Assembly (NCBI GenBank): GCA_021464245.1
Contig: JADCRB010000004.1
Coordinates: 3,219,103-3,283,102 of the forward strand
Direction: 5' to 3'
From: Carallia brachiata
Taxonomy: Eukaryota; Streptophyta; Magnoliopsida; Malpighiales; Rhizophoraceae
Length of the DNA stretch: 64,000 nucleotides
The notes below the pieces were generated by a model. The model worked only from the letters and a program-made list of their open reading frames with translations. It searched no databases and was not told where the DNA came from. A program made the translations under genes and the position numbers. Below are positions 11,501 through 23,795 of this stretch, in pieces (position 1 is the first letter of the stretch; each line of letters starts with the position of its first letter).

Positions 11501-14500
11501 CTCCTGGATTTGAAACTAAAGAGAGTGCTGGAAAGATTTGCAGATTAAGAAAATCACTTTATGGCTTGAAGCAGTCTCCACGAGCTTGGTTTACTAGATT
11601 AGCTCTACTCTTAAAGGTCTCGGTATACACAAGGCCAAGCTGATCACACATTATTCACCAAGCTTGCAGTAAGTGGTAAGAGGGTTATTTTAATTGTCTA
11701 TGTTGATGATTATCATAACAGGTGATGATGAGGAGGGAATTGTAAAGAAGCAACAGTTGAAAACTGAGTTTGAAGTTAAGGATCTTGGTCATATGAAGTA
11801 CTTCTTGGGAATGGAAGTTGCTCGGAGCAAGGAAGGTATTTTCATCTCACAAAGAAAATACACTCTAGATCTCTTGAAGGAAACTGGTATGTTGGGTTGC
11901 AAACCTACAAATACTCCCTTAGAAAAGAATTGGAAGTTGAAAATTGATGAAAAAGATCCTCCTGTAGACAAAGGCAGGTACCAAAGGTTGGTGGGACGAC
12001 TTATTTATCTTGCACTCACACGGCCTGATATTACCTATGCAGTAAGTGTGATAAGCCAGTTCATGCATTCACCTACAAAACAACATTTGGATGCTGCATT
12101 TCATATCCTAAGGTACCTAAAAGGGACTCCTGGAAAAGGATTGATGTTTCGAAAGAGTGAGAAGCGAGGAATAGAGGGCTTTGCTGATGCAGATTGGGCA
12201 AGCTTAATCACAGATTGTAGGTCTACTTCTGGATATTGTAGTAAGCTATGGGGTAACTTAGTTACATGGAGGAGTAAAAAGCAATCAGTGGTAGCAAGGA
12301 GTAGTGCAGAGGCAGAATTTCGAGCTATTGCACAAGGAATTTGTGAGTTAATATGGTTGGAAAGATTGATGAAAGATCTTCAACTTGAATTGGCACATCC
12401 AACGGTGTTATATAGTGACAGCAAGTCTGCTATTAGCATGGTGAACAATCCAATCCAACATGATCGAATGAAGCACGTGAGGATAGATAGAAGTTTTATT
12501 AAAAGTGAGGTTGAAGATGGCGGGATCCAACTGGCCTATGTTCCAACAGCTCAACAAGAAGCTGATGTTTTCACTAAGGTTATTTGCAATCCGGGATTTC
12601 AGTCAATTATTGGCAAGCTGGGAATGTTAGACATATATTCACCAGCTTGAGGGGGAGTGTTGGAAAGTTTGGGAAAAATCCTGGAATCATGGGATCTTTG
12701 ATTGACATAAATCCCATAATTAGTGGGATCAGATTTCAGTCAATATTTTCTATTTATTATCTTTCCTTTTGTATATCTCTAGTTTAGGAAAACTATTCCT
12801 TTGATATAGCCCTAGCTGTACAGTTTTTGTGTATATATTCTTATAGATATTGCAATCAATTGTAAGGGTTTTTCCTCATGTCAATATACCTTTGTTTCAA
12901 CTTTCTGCCTTAGAAAAAGGAAATAGTTGAGATATTGAAAAGTGAAACTTTACAGAGTTCTATTGCAATAATTACTAGTAACAGGTTGCCTGACTTTATA
13001 TCTTCATAATGTTTCTCTCACCACAAGTCTATGAGGGTTAAATATGTTCTTTTCTTTCTTCTGTGAAGGGTCTCACTAAGAGGATTGGTGGGGGTATGCA
13101 TGAATTGGCAGCTAAGGTTGATGAGTATGCTCGTGGGATGATGGGACCACGAGGGTCGACTCTCTTTGAAGAACTCGGGCTATACTACATTGGTCCAGTT
13201 GATGGACATAACATCAATGACCTAGTTTGTGTTCTACAAGAAGTGGCATCTTTGGATTCAATGGGTCCAGTATTGGTACATGTGATAACAGAAGAAAATC
13301 AAGGAGTAGAATGTAAACAAAAGAGTGATGCAATGGAAAACCAGCAGGAAGGTATGTTCTACTTTGCCCTTCCTCAGGTGTGTTTATGCCATAAATTCGT
13401 CATCATTTTTGTAGAAGTAATTCACAGTGGTATTTCATGAAAATTCATTGAACTTTGTCTACCACTATACCCTGGTTTACAGCTGATGGAGCTTGTTATT
13501 TTAAGTTTACAACTATAAATGCAAAGTTAATTTATATATTTTTCGATTCATGAATTATGTTATTGTAGGAAATATTCCTAATCAAGGCTATCTTCATATC
13601 TTGGGGTATAGTGAACACTCAGTTTTTTAATTATTATTACAGATATGCCTATGATATAACAAGCCATGAATAGGTTTGACTTGTTTGTTTGGACCGTATG
13701 CTATGGGCATGTTTTCGGGCTCCTCTTATCCTAAGTTGAGTTAACATGGTTGTTGGCCTCTATGAATGTCTAACCAATAGTAAATTTTGTCGCAGATCTG
13801 TCAGATGCTTTATCCTTTCTTTACTTAGTGTCTTAGCTCAGTCTTTCACAATATTGAGAGATCACCTGCCTACACTCCTCCACACATATGTGCAACTATT
13901 GCTGGGTAAATAATAGGCGATTCAAGGGCATAATGCAATGATTTTTTTTCCTTTTTTGTTTCATATTTACTATGATTGAATAGCAGTCACCGTCCTATCT
14001 GCTACACTTTTATGACAAAACTGAACTGATTTGCCTGAATGATTACACTAGCAGGAGTTGCTTGTAGACTCTTGTTTTGGTCTTGGAAGAGTGGGTTGTT
14101 TTGTCTTGCAAAAACCGTTGCTATCACTAGCTTCCCCCCCCCCCCCCCCCCCCCCTTTTTTTTTCAAAGCATGTAAATTGTTTGTGTCCCTAGTGTGTTT
14201 CGCGTTTAGGTGCCAAATTAATCTGTCTAGCAATAGTCGAGTTTGACCTGTTGTTATTTTTTCATGTTTATGTCTCATACAGACTCTTCCTCGCGCTTTT
14301 TGCAGGTTCAAGCAAAACTGATTCTTTGTTGTACAGTATTGACACTAGAACATATAGCGATTGTTTTGTGGAAGCTCTGGTTATGCAGGCAGAGAAGGAC
14401 AAAGATATTGTGGCAGTTCATGCTGGAATGGAAATGGAACCGTCACTACAACTATTTCAAGACAAATTTCCAGAAAAATTTTTTGATGTGGGGATGGCTG

Positions 14501-16222
14501 AGCAACACGCAGTCACATTCTCTGCTGGTTTATCGTGTGGGGGGTTGAAGCCATTTTGCATAATCCCTTCTGCTTTTCTGCAAAGAGCTTATGACCAGGT
14601 TCTGTCATCCCTTCTCCTTCGCTCCCTCCCTCCCCCACCCCCCTCAGAGCCTGCGGCAGGGCAATGTTTCCTTTTCTCTCTGTTGTCTCTGTGAAATGAA
14701 CCCACATGTAATTGTGGCAGCAAATCTGAGCATGTTTGCCTGTGTACAGACATGCATTAATTTGCTATTCCATATTATTGCACAACTGATTATATTATTG
14801 TAAAATATTTGACTTTAGTTTGCTTGTTTTAGTTTTTGAAGGCAAATGAGCTACTATACAGCTATGCTTCTGTAATATGATAATTTTTTTATGCACAATC
14901 AATTTGTGGGTGAATAGAGAATTCTTTAACTTTGCAAGACTTTTGTTCTTGGGGCTTCTCCAGGTAGTCCATGATGTAGATCGGCAGAGGATCCCAGTAC
15001 GCTTTGTTATTACAAGTGCAGGATTAGTAGGTTCTGATGGTCCCATGCAGTGTGGTGCATTTGATATAACTTTCATGTCCTGCTTACCAAACATGATTGT
15101 TATGGCACCATCGGATGAAGATGAGCTTTTGGACATGGTGGCTACTGCAGTCTACATAGATGACCGCCCAGTCTGCTTCCGTTATCCAAGGGGTACAATT
15201 GTTGGAACAGACCATTATATCGTAGTGGGATTCCAATTGAGGTAATCCTCACATCCTTTTAACATTTTGTGTATTTTTCTGTCTACTGATATCAGCTTCG
15301 TGATAAAAATTAATTTTATTAGCTGGCAAAAAGTGTTTTTATTGGTGCCAACGATGTTACTGTCAAAATGCTTGAACTTTTAATTCCTTCTTTCTCCTGA
15401 TTTTCTTAATTTTTCTTTCTTGTTCCCCAAGCTTTCTCGTTCCTCGAGCTTTCTCAGGAGTCAATTCATCCTTTCCTGTAGTTTCACATTTACTTCGCTT
15501 AGTTTAGTTCCAATCCTAGCCCCTAAGCTTGCCATCAAGTTTTCCATTTTGCTTTTGGCTTGAGTATGATTATATTTCTTCTCAAGCAGATTGGAAGGGG
15601 GAAAGTGCTTGTAGAGGGTAAAGATGTTGCTTTACTTGGTTATGGGGCAATGGTTCAGAACTGCCTCAGAGCTCAGGCCCTACTTTCAAGAATTGGTATA
15701 CAGGTTACCGTAGCTGATGCAAGATTCTGCAAACCACTCGACACCAAGCTCCTTCGAGAGCTATGTAAAAACCATTCCTTTTTAGTGACAGTTGAGGAAG
15801 GCTCTATTGGAGGTTTTGGATCACATGTTGCACAGTACATCGCACTTGATGGGCAGCTTGACGGAAGAATAAAGGTTTGTGTGAACTATTTTGTTCAGAG
15901 AGAGATTTTTGCTTCCTCATTAGCACTGCTTCTGGTGTAGTTTGTTGCATCTATATTTGTTTTTCCATTGCGAATTTAACCTTAATTAAAATATGGAATG
16001 TGTGTGTTCGAGATTAAGAGCTTTCTATTGTCATCATCTCACTTCTGATGTTTCGTGGATGATATTCTCCAGTGGCGGCCAATTGTTTTACCAGACAGCT
16101 ATATAGAGCATGCATTGCCCAAAGAACAGCTTGCTATCGCCGGACTGACTGGACATCACATTGCAGCAACGGTGTTAAGACTGCTAGGCCGCACCCGCGA
16201 AGCTATTCTTTTAATGTGCTAG
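5556..16222 (+). CDS. DXS3: 1-deoxy-D-xylulose-5-phosphate synthase-like protein, type III (DXS3 clade), split by a copia insertion
   Basis: Plastid transketolase-like protein of the DXS family. Ten exons: 5556-5720, 6543-6662, 6751-6915, 7177-7327, 7644-7912, 13069-13351, 14306-14598, 14964-15241, 15590-15874 and 16073-16222. The sum corresponds to about 719 aa. Exon 1 is Ser/Ala-rich and reads as a transit peptide. Recognisable blocks: VPTPILD, DYxHK-like [84 protein letters not shown]. The thiamine-diphosphate GDG motif is SNK here, and the substrate-pocket DRAGLVG...THCG block is TSAGLVG...MQCG. Such changes typify type III, whose DXS activity is doubtful. Exon 8 is one base short near 15222; the last codons shift before GIPIE. 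Intron 5 (7913-13068) holds the copia element in sense orientation. Family call is firm; catalytic function is unlikely. Confidence 0.9.
5962..5982 (+). repeat. (GT)10 microsatellite
   Basis: An uninterrupted GT run in intron 1 of the DXS-III gene. Confidence 0.9.
7974..7978. repeat. Target-site duplication, left copy (ACTTT)
   Basis: Five bases directly before the copia 5' LTR; the same ACTTT stands at 12900-12904 directly after the 3' LTR. A 5-bp duplication is the usual size for Ty1/copia integration. Confidence 0.9.
7979..8219 (+). repeat. 5' LTR of the copia element
   Basis: 241 bp, TGTTGG...TTTCA. Contains a TATA-like GTGTATATATTC near 8150, which could drive the element RNA. Identical to the 3' LTR except for one A. 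Confidence 0.95.
8220..8231 (+). promoter_or_regulatory. Primer-binding site of the copia element
   Basis: TGGTGTCAGAGC begins immediately after the 5' LTR. It matches, with one difference, the TGGTATCAGAGC that plant copia elements use to pair with the 3' end of initiator tRNA-Met. Confidence 0.85.
8276..12650 (+). CDS. Copia gag-pol polyprotein, frame broken at about seven sites
   Basis: Starts at ATG 8276 and ends at TGA 12650. Domains in order: gag (copia-type, about 8350-9000); CX2CX4HX4C zinc knuckle ([10 protein letters not shown]..., about 9103-9160); aspartic protease (VDTGATDHM, about 9430); GAG-pre-integrase zinc site (LWHKRLGH...CDHC, 9830-9950); integrase with D (HSDIWGP), D (RTDNGREY) and E (GVAERKNR); reverse transcriptase (KWVFTIKYN..., YVDD at about 11699-11710); RNase H (YSDSKSAI, about 12410). 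The frame shifts near 9100, 9128, 9190, 10848, 11602, 11634 and 11711. The first six are each one missing base, and the first three cancel out; the last is two missing or one extra. The lesions match those in neighbouring genes, so the true element may be intact. Confidence 0.9.
12658..12899 (+). repeat. 3' LTR of the copia element
   Basis: 242 bp, same ends as the 5' LTR. It is preceded directly by the polypurine tract GAGGGGGAG (12649-12657) that primes plus-strand synthesis, and followed by the right-hand ACTTT duplication at 12900-12904. Confidence 0.95.
14134..14164 (+). repeat. C22 homopolymer followed by T9
   Basis: A run of 22 C followed by 9 T in intron 6 of the DXS-III gene. Such a long C run is rare in plant DNA, and its exact length is doubtful given the indel pattern of this window. 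Confidence 0.85.
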
Positions 16223-17123
16223 AAGCTTGTATTTCTCTGACCTTGTTGCAATCAATGCCTATAGATTGAACCCACTGTAGAGAAGAGAGTCAAAAATTAA
16301 CGGAAGCTTAGGTACACAGGTTATTCTTATTCATTCTTGCCTCCTGTATTTCTTGTTGGTTTATGCAAACATAGTTTCAGTCTTTGCAATAGTGAATACC
16401 AAAACAGTAGTACATGTTTGTAACATTTGGAAGCAGGCGAGAGTTGTGTTATTGTTATTGTTCTTTTATAATAGTATTATGCCATTATTTCTTTCATACC
16501 AGAATTAGGAGCTGAAATATATCGGTGACTCCGCCATACTATGATTGTTTGCTTGAAATATAAAAAGGATCGTGCGCACCGTGCGCGCCAAAAATAACGG
16601 TCGCCAACAAGAGAATGGGAAAGGTTGAATTTTCAATTTCTCAGGCAAGAACAAAGTAGACATATTGCCAACGAACTGAGATTACACCTATTTTAGTCTT
16701 AAACTTATATAGATTTTATCAATTTAGTTCTAAATCTTTTAACTTTTTTTTATTGAGTTCTAAATCTTTCAATTCTTTTACAAACTAATCCTTTTATTAA
16801 CGGAGGTCAGTCAAACTATTAAAAATAATGGTTAACCAAACGAAAATAAAAAAAAATTTAAATATAGTTTCTTTTGTATTTTTTTGTTTCAATTAAGGTT
16901 CTAAAATTTTTCAATCAAATCTTAAACGTTTTAAAATTTTTTCAATTGAGTCCTCTAATTTCAAAAATGATAATGGGGTATTTTGGGACTTTTTTATTTT
17001 TTTATTTTTGCCTTTTTTAAAAAAATTAATCATTTTTAATTATTTCTACCATTTTTAAATATTTTTTAAAATATTACAACTAGAAAATAAGAATCTCGAT
17101 GAAGTAAAAGAATTCTCAGACAT
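16223..17123. other. Spacer between convergent DXS-III and K+ channel genes
   Basis: The two genes converge here. About 16223-16500 is the likely 3' UTR of the DXS-III gene. From about 16690 to 17060 the DNA is A+T-rich with several degenerate copies of a TTTAGTTCTAAAT-type unit, probably decayed transposon sequence. I see no gene. Confidence 0.5.
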
Positions 17124-20100
17124 CTATTCCGTGACAGTATTAGTCACAAGAACAAGATGATCCCCGTCCCTAACCAGCTCAATGTCCTCAATTTCAGCTC
17201 CTTCTTTCGTTACAATTTTGCTGGCGGAGAACCCGAACTTTTTGAAACCAATTTCAAGAAGTTCTTGAAGTGACGTTGGCAATAAAACAAGCTTTCCGGC
17301 AACTTCACCTCTTTCTGGGCAGCTGAGAACTACTCTAGGTTGATAGCTCCGACTCCGGAAACCGGGAAAACCACCCGGCGACGCCATTGGGTCATTCTCA
17401 CCTGCAAAGCTTGGAATATTAACTTCGTAAATTGAGTAAAAATCAGTAACTGAATGAAACTAATTGCTCCAAATTTCTTTCATTATTGAGAACTTGAAGT
17501 AACATTGCTCCAAGTTTCTGCTCTCATATGCTCTCTTATAGTTCCTTCTTTTTTTTTTTTTTTGCGGACATTAAAACCTTTAAAGTCCCATATTTGCAGT
17601 AACAATTCCATTATCACTTGGAGGTCATAGGTTTGGGTTGTGAAAATTACCTCTTTGTAAAAAACAATGGATAAGGCTGTATACATTTGCCTATTCCCCA
17701 TACCCCACGTTGTGGAGCCTCCTACAGTCAGAACGCCCTTTTATTTGCAGAACACAATTCCATATTCCGCCAATAAGGCTTCTATTTCCCCCAGTCATAA
17801 TAAAACAAGGTATATCACAATGGAGTATTGAAAAAGGAAATACTACTCACCATTATTAGCAGCTGACATGATACCAAAAAGAGAATTGCGGAAATTGTTA
17901 ACCCTCCGCCTAGGTTGACCATCTGCGCATGTCATTTCAGGAACATGTGTCCTAACATCACCGTGTGAATATGGAGCTATAGCAGGATCGCTACTGTACT
18001 TTGCTATATGCTTCCCATTATTTGGCAGCCCTTGCTGCCTCTGAAACGTGGGAGCTGATACATTTTTTTGTTCTTGGCTGCCTTTCAACAGAACTTGTAT
18101 TTCTTCCTGGCCCTGATAATCTGCTAACGCCCTTGGTGTCCATCCATGTGCATCTGGCATGTCAATATCAGCTCCTGATCTAAAAGGAACTCAACCATTT
18201 CGATGTTTCCTTCAGATATTGCCGTATGAAGTGCTGTAGTTCCACTCGTAGCGGCCAATGTTACATCTCCACCATACCTAACAATTTCCCTGAGCAAATC
18301 CAGATTATTTTGTTCGGCAGCTGTGGATGCAAATTGACCCACATCACCGCAAGATATTTTTGCACCATTGTCAACCAGAAGTTTTACAACAGATTCATGC
18401 TTGCCCAATAATGCTTCCCAGAGAGGAACATTGCCATTTGAATCTGCATGAACAAAATCAGACAAATGTTGGATCAATATTGCTCCTTTTCCTTTTGAAA
18501 TAAGACTACTAAATCATGTGTAAGAATATGTCAAAACTAGAGTATAAAAAGATCTGATCTGAGAAGACTGATTTCCACGGTTGTAATTACAGCTTGGGAA
18601 GTAAATTAATATTACCTTTGACTGTGTAAACCAAGCAAAAAGAGTACATGTGATGAGGATAATGGCAGAGGCGGTAAGGGGCAATAGGAGGTCCAAAATA
18701 TATACAAAAATTGATAGCTTTAGCATGGAGAACAATGGATAATATTAAGACTTGTTCGCTCTCTCTACTTTCATTCATAAAACACTGCTCTCAGGGTATT
18801 CCCTCGAGGACCCTAAAAATACTTGAGAAGAATCCCTTTTGGCTTAGAATGTTAAAGAAAACCAATAAAAACAGTTACTGATACTGGAAGAATGCTTAAC
18901 CACATCTTAAGGATACATAATGTAATGCATAATATTGACCTGGGCTACCATACCCCTGAAAGAAAATATTTGGTAATATAATAGGAGCATTCCTCAAGAA
19001 AATATTTGGTAATATAAAAGGAGCATTTCTCACTAATGAGGAAGCAAAGAAAAATGAACAGCAGAAAGATGAGGCAACTACATATAATTATTGTGCAGCA
19101 AATTGGTTTATGCACTTGTTTATTGACTTTCTCATACCTTTGCTGTTAGGATCTGCTCCACACTCTAAAAGTAGAACTACACAAGGCTCATTTCCAAGTG
19201 AAGCTGCAATATGCTGTTGCACGCAAGAGCAAAGGTGAGAAATTACAAAAATTCAAGTGTGCATATATATACAATGCAAACATGCATAAAAAATTTTCCC
19301 ACCAATGCAGTTCTCCCATTGTTGTCCAATTCATTTGGATCTGATCCCCGTCTCAGCAACTGGTGCAACAAGAGATCATCACCTCTCATTGCTGCAAAGC
19401 ATAAAGTAAGAGGCAAATCCGTTCTGCCCTGAGCCAGCATGTGCTCTGTCTCTGCCAAAATTCCTTCCATCACTGGATCCTTCAACTCTTTCAAATGCTG
19501 CACCCATCACAAAAATATGCATGGCTAAGGCAGTCTATTCTACTCTCCTAACAAATAATTTGTTTCACCAAAGAATCTACTTAAAATAGCCTCCATTATC
19601 CTTTAAATGTCAAATTGAAGAAATAACAGTATATTAAAGACAATTAGAAATGACTGTAATGCAGCACATTAAGTATCTGAAAGGCATGTCAAATTATTTT
19701 GCAGAAAAGAAATCAGTGTTCAGTATTTTCTTCCTTTCATGTATTCAGTATTTTCTGCAAACGAAGGATATATTTTCTCATTCTTGTTGCATAGGTACAT
19801 TGGAGAAAAAGAAACTGTTTTCTCAAGTGCTTTTACTGACTGAATGGTAAAAAAAAAAAAAATATATGTGGGGGATGACACTAGAATCATGTTGGATACA
19901 TCAAATTGGAGCTCCACCTAGTAGGAAACAAAGTAACATAATTCTTCTGTTAGTATTTCCGACAATAGCTGCCACCTTTGAAGTATGAATGAAACAAGTT
20001 CTCTTTATCCTCTCGACTTACAGAAGGATAATTAATGACAGAAAGTAAATAGAATTACAGATGCTCATTGTGTCATAACTTGCAAATGGTAGTTGCTGTA

Positions 20101-23100
20101 TGTGTGAGAAGGACACATCTAAATCCGACAAAAAACTAATTTAAATAGTGAGGAATGGGCTGGGGAAGGGGAAGGGGAAGGCTGGGTAGGGAATTTTTGG
20201 AAGCCTTGTTAATTGGCAAAATGTTAACCATGATGAGGATGATTTTTGCAACAATGCTAAAATATTTGAATCGATTCAAGTTTTGCCAACCTGAAGGAGA
20301 TTATTCATGATAATTGCCCCATCTCCAACATTGGCCTGAACAATATTTAGAAAAGCAGTACGGTTTAGACGCAGCAATTGAGTCAAACGTTTAGTCCGAA
20401 CTGTGAACAACTGTGGCCTGTAACATAGCACACCAATCTCGCCTACAATATCTCCGTTCTTTGCATCATCAACAACCTGTGATATTCAGTTCGGGACGAT
20501 GTTGGTTATTATGACAGGCATGCTCCCAGTGAAATATTATATGCCAACAGAACTGACAAATGTAGTGCAAAAAGAAAAACTGTTAAATTGTTAAGCTTGC
20601 CTGTTCTAGGGCATTCCTTTCCACGATAAGTTCCTGTCACGCAGTATTGTATATAAGTAAGTCTGATACTCAATTTAATGAGAATTTTCTTCAACTTAAA
20701 GCAAATTGAATTCCAAAAGGAAGAAATGCCCAGTTTTTAAACTAACTTAAATGATGGAAAAATTGTGCACCTCTTTTCATTTTTCCACCCTTATTTCTGT
20801 GTTGCAGTGGGGTGGGGCAAAAAATCTATTCTTATTCATCTGTTTCTTCCTATTATATTTTTGTGCATGTTAATTTAAGAAAGGAAAGGGGGCAGAAAAA
20901 TGTGAAAGTTTCACTAAATTCTTTACATCAATATATCCATGTGGCCTGGAGTGGAAGATATCCATTTATTTATGCATGCAGCCTGCAGGAACAAAAAGAA
21001 AGGGCTAATAGGGAAGAAAAATTCTTACCACAGCACCAGTAACCAATATATATAAATCTGTTGGAGCTTCATTCTGCAAAATCACATCTTCTCTGGGAGG
21101 ATAGTACTCAGCTTTCATCTCAGAGACCTTCACAAAACACACGCACACACACACAAAAGAAGAAGAAGAATAAAGCAATTTACATCATTTGGTAGTTGTT
21201 AAGCTACATAGGTAAGACAAATTACGATAATCCAAATCATTTTGGCAGCTAGATATGATTCCATTCTCAAAGCAGTTTATATTGGGGATAGTTTGCAATA
21301 CGCCAGGTATTTGAACAATTATAGAATTAAAAAGTTGGTCGTATGTTGTCTTGTAAGATGAAGATGTGGTCATTCCAGATGGTAAATTTAAATAAGCCTC
21401 AAAAAATAGTCCAGATTACCCAGTAAGACAAAACAGTGTTGGTATAAGTACCAGTTGAAAAAGTAAATCATTGACACCCCACGAAACAGGTACACCTTAT
21501 CCACCAGTGAATAAAAGAGATAATTTGAAATGCTTGATTGGATGGCTTTGGGCAGGGAATCAAGAGTCTCTTGCTGATGCAATCCCTCTGCATTGGCTCT
21601 GTACTTCAAACTCAAATGAGCAAGCATCTGATCTTGCAAGCGAAAAGGTAGCCGGTTCCTGTGGGCAAAACTTGAAGCCGCTTGTATAGTATCTCTCTGC
21701 AATCACACACAACTGAGATGTTCATAGGAGAATATGTGAAATTGTTGAAGGCTCTCAAAAAGACCAAATAATTTTATAATTTCAAATGGTTAAAATCAAG
21801 GTAAAAATTCTCAAAGCAATCAAATTCAAAGGAGTAGAATAAAGGTGCAAAGTCAAGTAATTCAAAATTGCACCACAGCTCAAGTCACAACAAATTGGGA
21901 AACAAAGTATTTTTTCTGACAATCTTAAAGCAACTTGCAAACACTACAGAAAGCTCTGCAAATAAAGCATCAACATGTGAAAGCAAAATGGAAAATTTTC
22001 AATGAAAAAAGTTTATTGGTTTACCGAATTTCAGATGTTTTATTGCAAAGACAAACATGGTTAGAGCGTTAGACTTAAGCCAAAACCATTAAAATTATAA
22101 CAGATGTTTTTCTCTTCTTTTACAATAACAAGTAGATTTCACAGTAATACAAAAACTACGAATAACATTGTTCATAGATTCGTTTCATTATTAAAATTTG
22201 CAATCACTAGCTCAAATAATCAGAAAATGGTTCTATCAAAGAATTAATTACAGTGTTGCACAAAATGCTGCAGCCACAGGTTTACAATGTGTTATAACGC
22301 TGCTAAGTAATACAAATGGAGCAATATACAAATAACAAGACAACTTACTCACAAAATGCCTAGTTCGACTGGTGGCATGGACAACCAAGTTGGTCATATT
22401 TCCAATCAAATATGCTGTCAGTCCAAGATTAAACATCATGTAAAACATGACAAATACTTTCTCCCTTGTATTTACAGCATGTAAGTCACCATAACCAGTG
22501 GTAGTAAGTGTAGTTATGGACCAATAAATGGATGTCACGTAACGGATTGTCAATTGTTCCTTGTGAAAGTCTTGCCAAACAGATCCAATCCATGTATCCT
22601 GGGGATGTCTATAATTTGCAGCCAGACGATAGTAGAAGCAGCCCGCTATGTGCACTACAAAGAGAGTAACCTGCAAGAATCTTACAAGCATTAAAAGACT
22701 GACTACTGCTTCATAAGGACTGCCTATATCACAAAAATGACCCAAACATTTCTCCCAAATACTCACACATATAAGCTTCGAACATCGCACCCCGAAATAG
22801 TTGAAGTTTCTATCCTTTTCCAATCTGCCACAGCAAAAGAATTTTGCAATGAAGGAGTAAGAATAAAGAATCAAAGCCATGCAGAGCATAACAGCCTTAA
22901 ACAAATTATCCACGCCTAAATTCAACAAAATGGAATGTGAGTTTGCCTTGAAAAGAAGCGACTGACTCTCCTGAGACGCCAGAGACGGAGCATGCTGAAG
23001 TATCCATAGGATTGAAGCTTATTCGGCAACACAGCCCTAACAGCTTCAGATGGAATTGTGGAGATGACGTCGAAGGCTAGCCAGGTTTTTATGTACCTCC

Positions 23101-23795
23101 AAGCAATCCGCTTATGGTCATCAATGAGGAGATAAGAAGATCTATCGAGGTACGCAACAAAGAAGGTCAGAATGATGTCAATGGCGAAAATTGCATTGAC
23201 AACATTGTCAGCTATTGCCAGACCTCCCCTGGGCGTATCAAGAAATCCAAACTCAAACGGAGACACCCATGCTGTGTAGAATACCAGAAATACCAGAAAT
23301 GTCTCCCACAATCTGCAACAAACACCGGAAAATCATCAATGCTTATCTAAGTAGTTATATAGTTTGCGTTCACTGAAATTTTTACAGAAATATTTAACAA
23401 TAAAACTTGAAATAAGGCCAAACAGAATAAAATAAAATAAAAAAAAAACTCAAACAAATCAAACATTCACATAAATCGATCTCTCTGTCATTGTGGAAAA
23501 CTATAAAGAAAAAGGAAGTTTGTACCTGTAACGAGGATCGAAGGGAGAGACAATGAAGCCGTGGAGCTTAATCCGGCGAGTGCTAAAAGCAGTGGCTCCG
23601 AGAGAAGGAAGAATGTCGCCGTTGATGCTGAAACGGCTGCCGTCGTCTATCGAGTATTGTTCAACCTGTCTATCTCGAGCTTTCGTCCGTTTCTACTCCT
23701 CCATCTCCACCTCCGCCTCCGCCGCCATCTTCTTCATCTGCTCCGGCTCTTTCTTTGTCTACTCCACAAAACAGCACTCTTCTCGTCGCTGACAT
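17124..23795 (-). CDS. Shaker-type inward-rectifier K+ channel, AKT group (AKT1/AKT5/AKT6-like), three frame breaks
   Basis: Plasma-membrane K+ uptake channel. Twelve exons, - strand: 23795-23526, 23312-22947, 22824-22767, 22670-22353, 21696-21452, 21127-21029, 20633-20601, 20476-20291, 19497-19303, 19213-19138, 18443-17851 and 17401-17124; about 905 aa. In order: Gly/Asp/Glu-rich N-terminus, S1 (WETFLVFL), voltage sensor S4 ([16 protein letters not shown]), pore filter TTTGYGD, C-linker ([11 protein letters not shown]), cyclic-nucleotide-binding fold ([24 protein letters not shown]), ankyrin repeats (exons 9-11) and KHA domain (exon 12). The C-terminal wording ([26 protein letters not shown]) resembles AKT5/AKT6 (SPIK) more than AKT1. 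Frame breaks: exon 1 near 23672 (one extra or two missing), exon 5 near 21471 and exon 11 near 18174 (each one base missing). Introns 2 and 7 use GC donors. The channel class is certain, the subtype is not. Confidence 0.93.
20157..20191 (+). other. G-run cluster, potential G-quadruplex
   Basis: Six runs of three or four G with short loops (GGGCTGGGGAAGGGG..., ending GGGTAGGG) in intron 8 of the K+ channel gene, on the strand opposite the mRNA. This satisfies the G3+N1-7 quadruplex pattern. A role is not shown. Confidence 0.6.

Larger units (their letters stand above)
7979..12899 (+). mobile_element. Complete Ty1/copia LTR retrotransposon, very recent insertion
   Basis: A 4921-bp element in intron 5 of the DXS-III gene, same orientation as the gene. 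It has two LTRs of 241 and 242 bp beginning TGTTGG and ending TTTCA, a primer-binding site directly after the 5' LTR, one long gag-pol region, a polypurine tract (GAGGGGGAG) abutting the 3' LTR, and ACTTT target-site duplications. The LTRs differ only by one A in an A run (4 versus 5), so insertion is very young. The domain order protease, integrase, reverse transcriptase, RNase H is that of copia rather than gypsy. Confidence 0.96.

Noticed and set aside
17124..23795. K+ channel gene as a pseudogene
   Set aside because: Three lesions exist, but each is a one- or two-base shift of the same type as in Ran and other housekeeping genes here. All splice sites, the pore and the ankyrin and KHA domains are intact.
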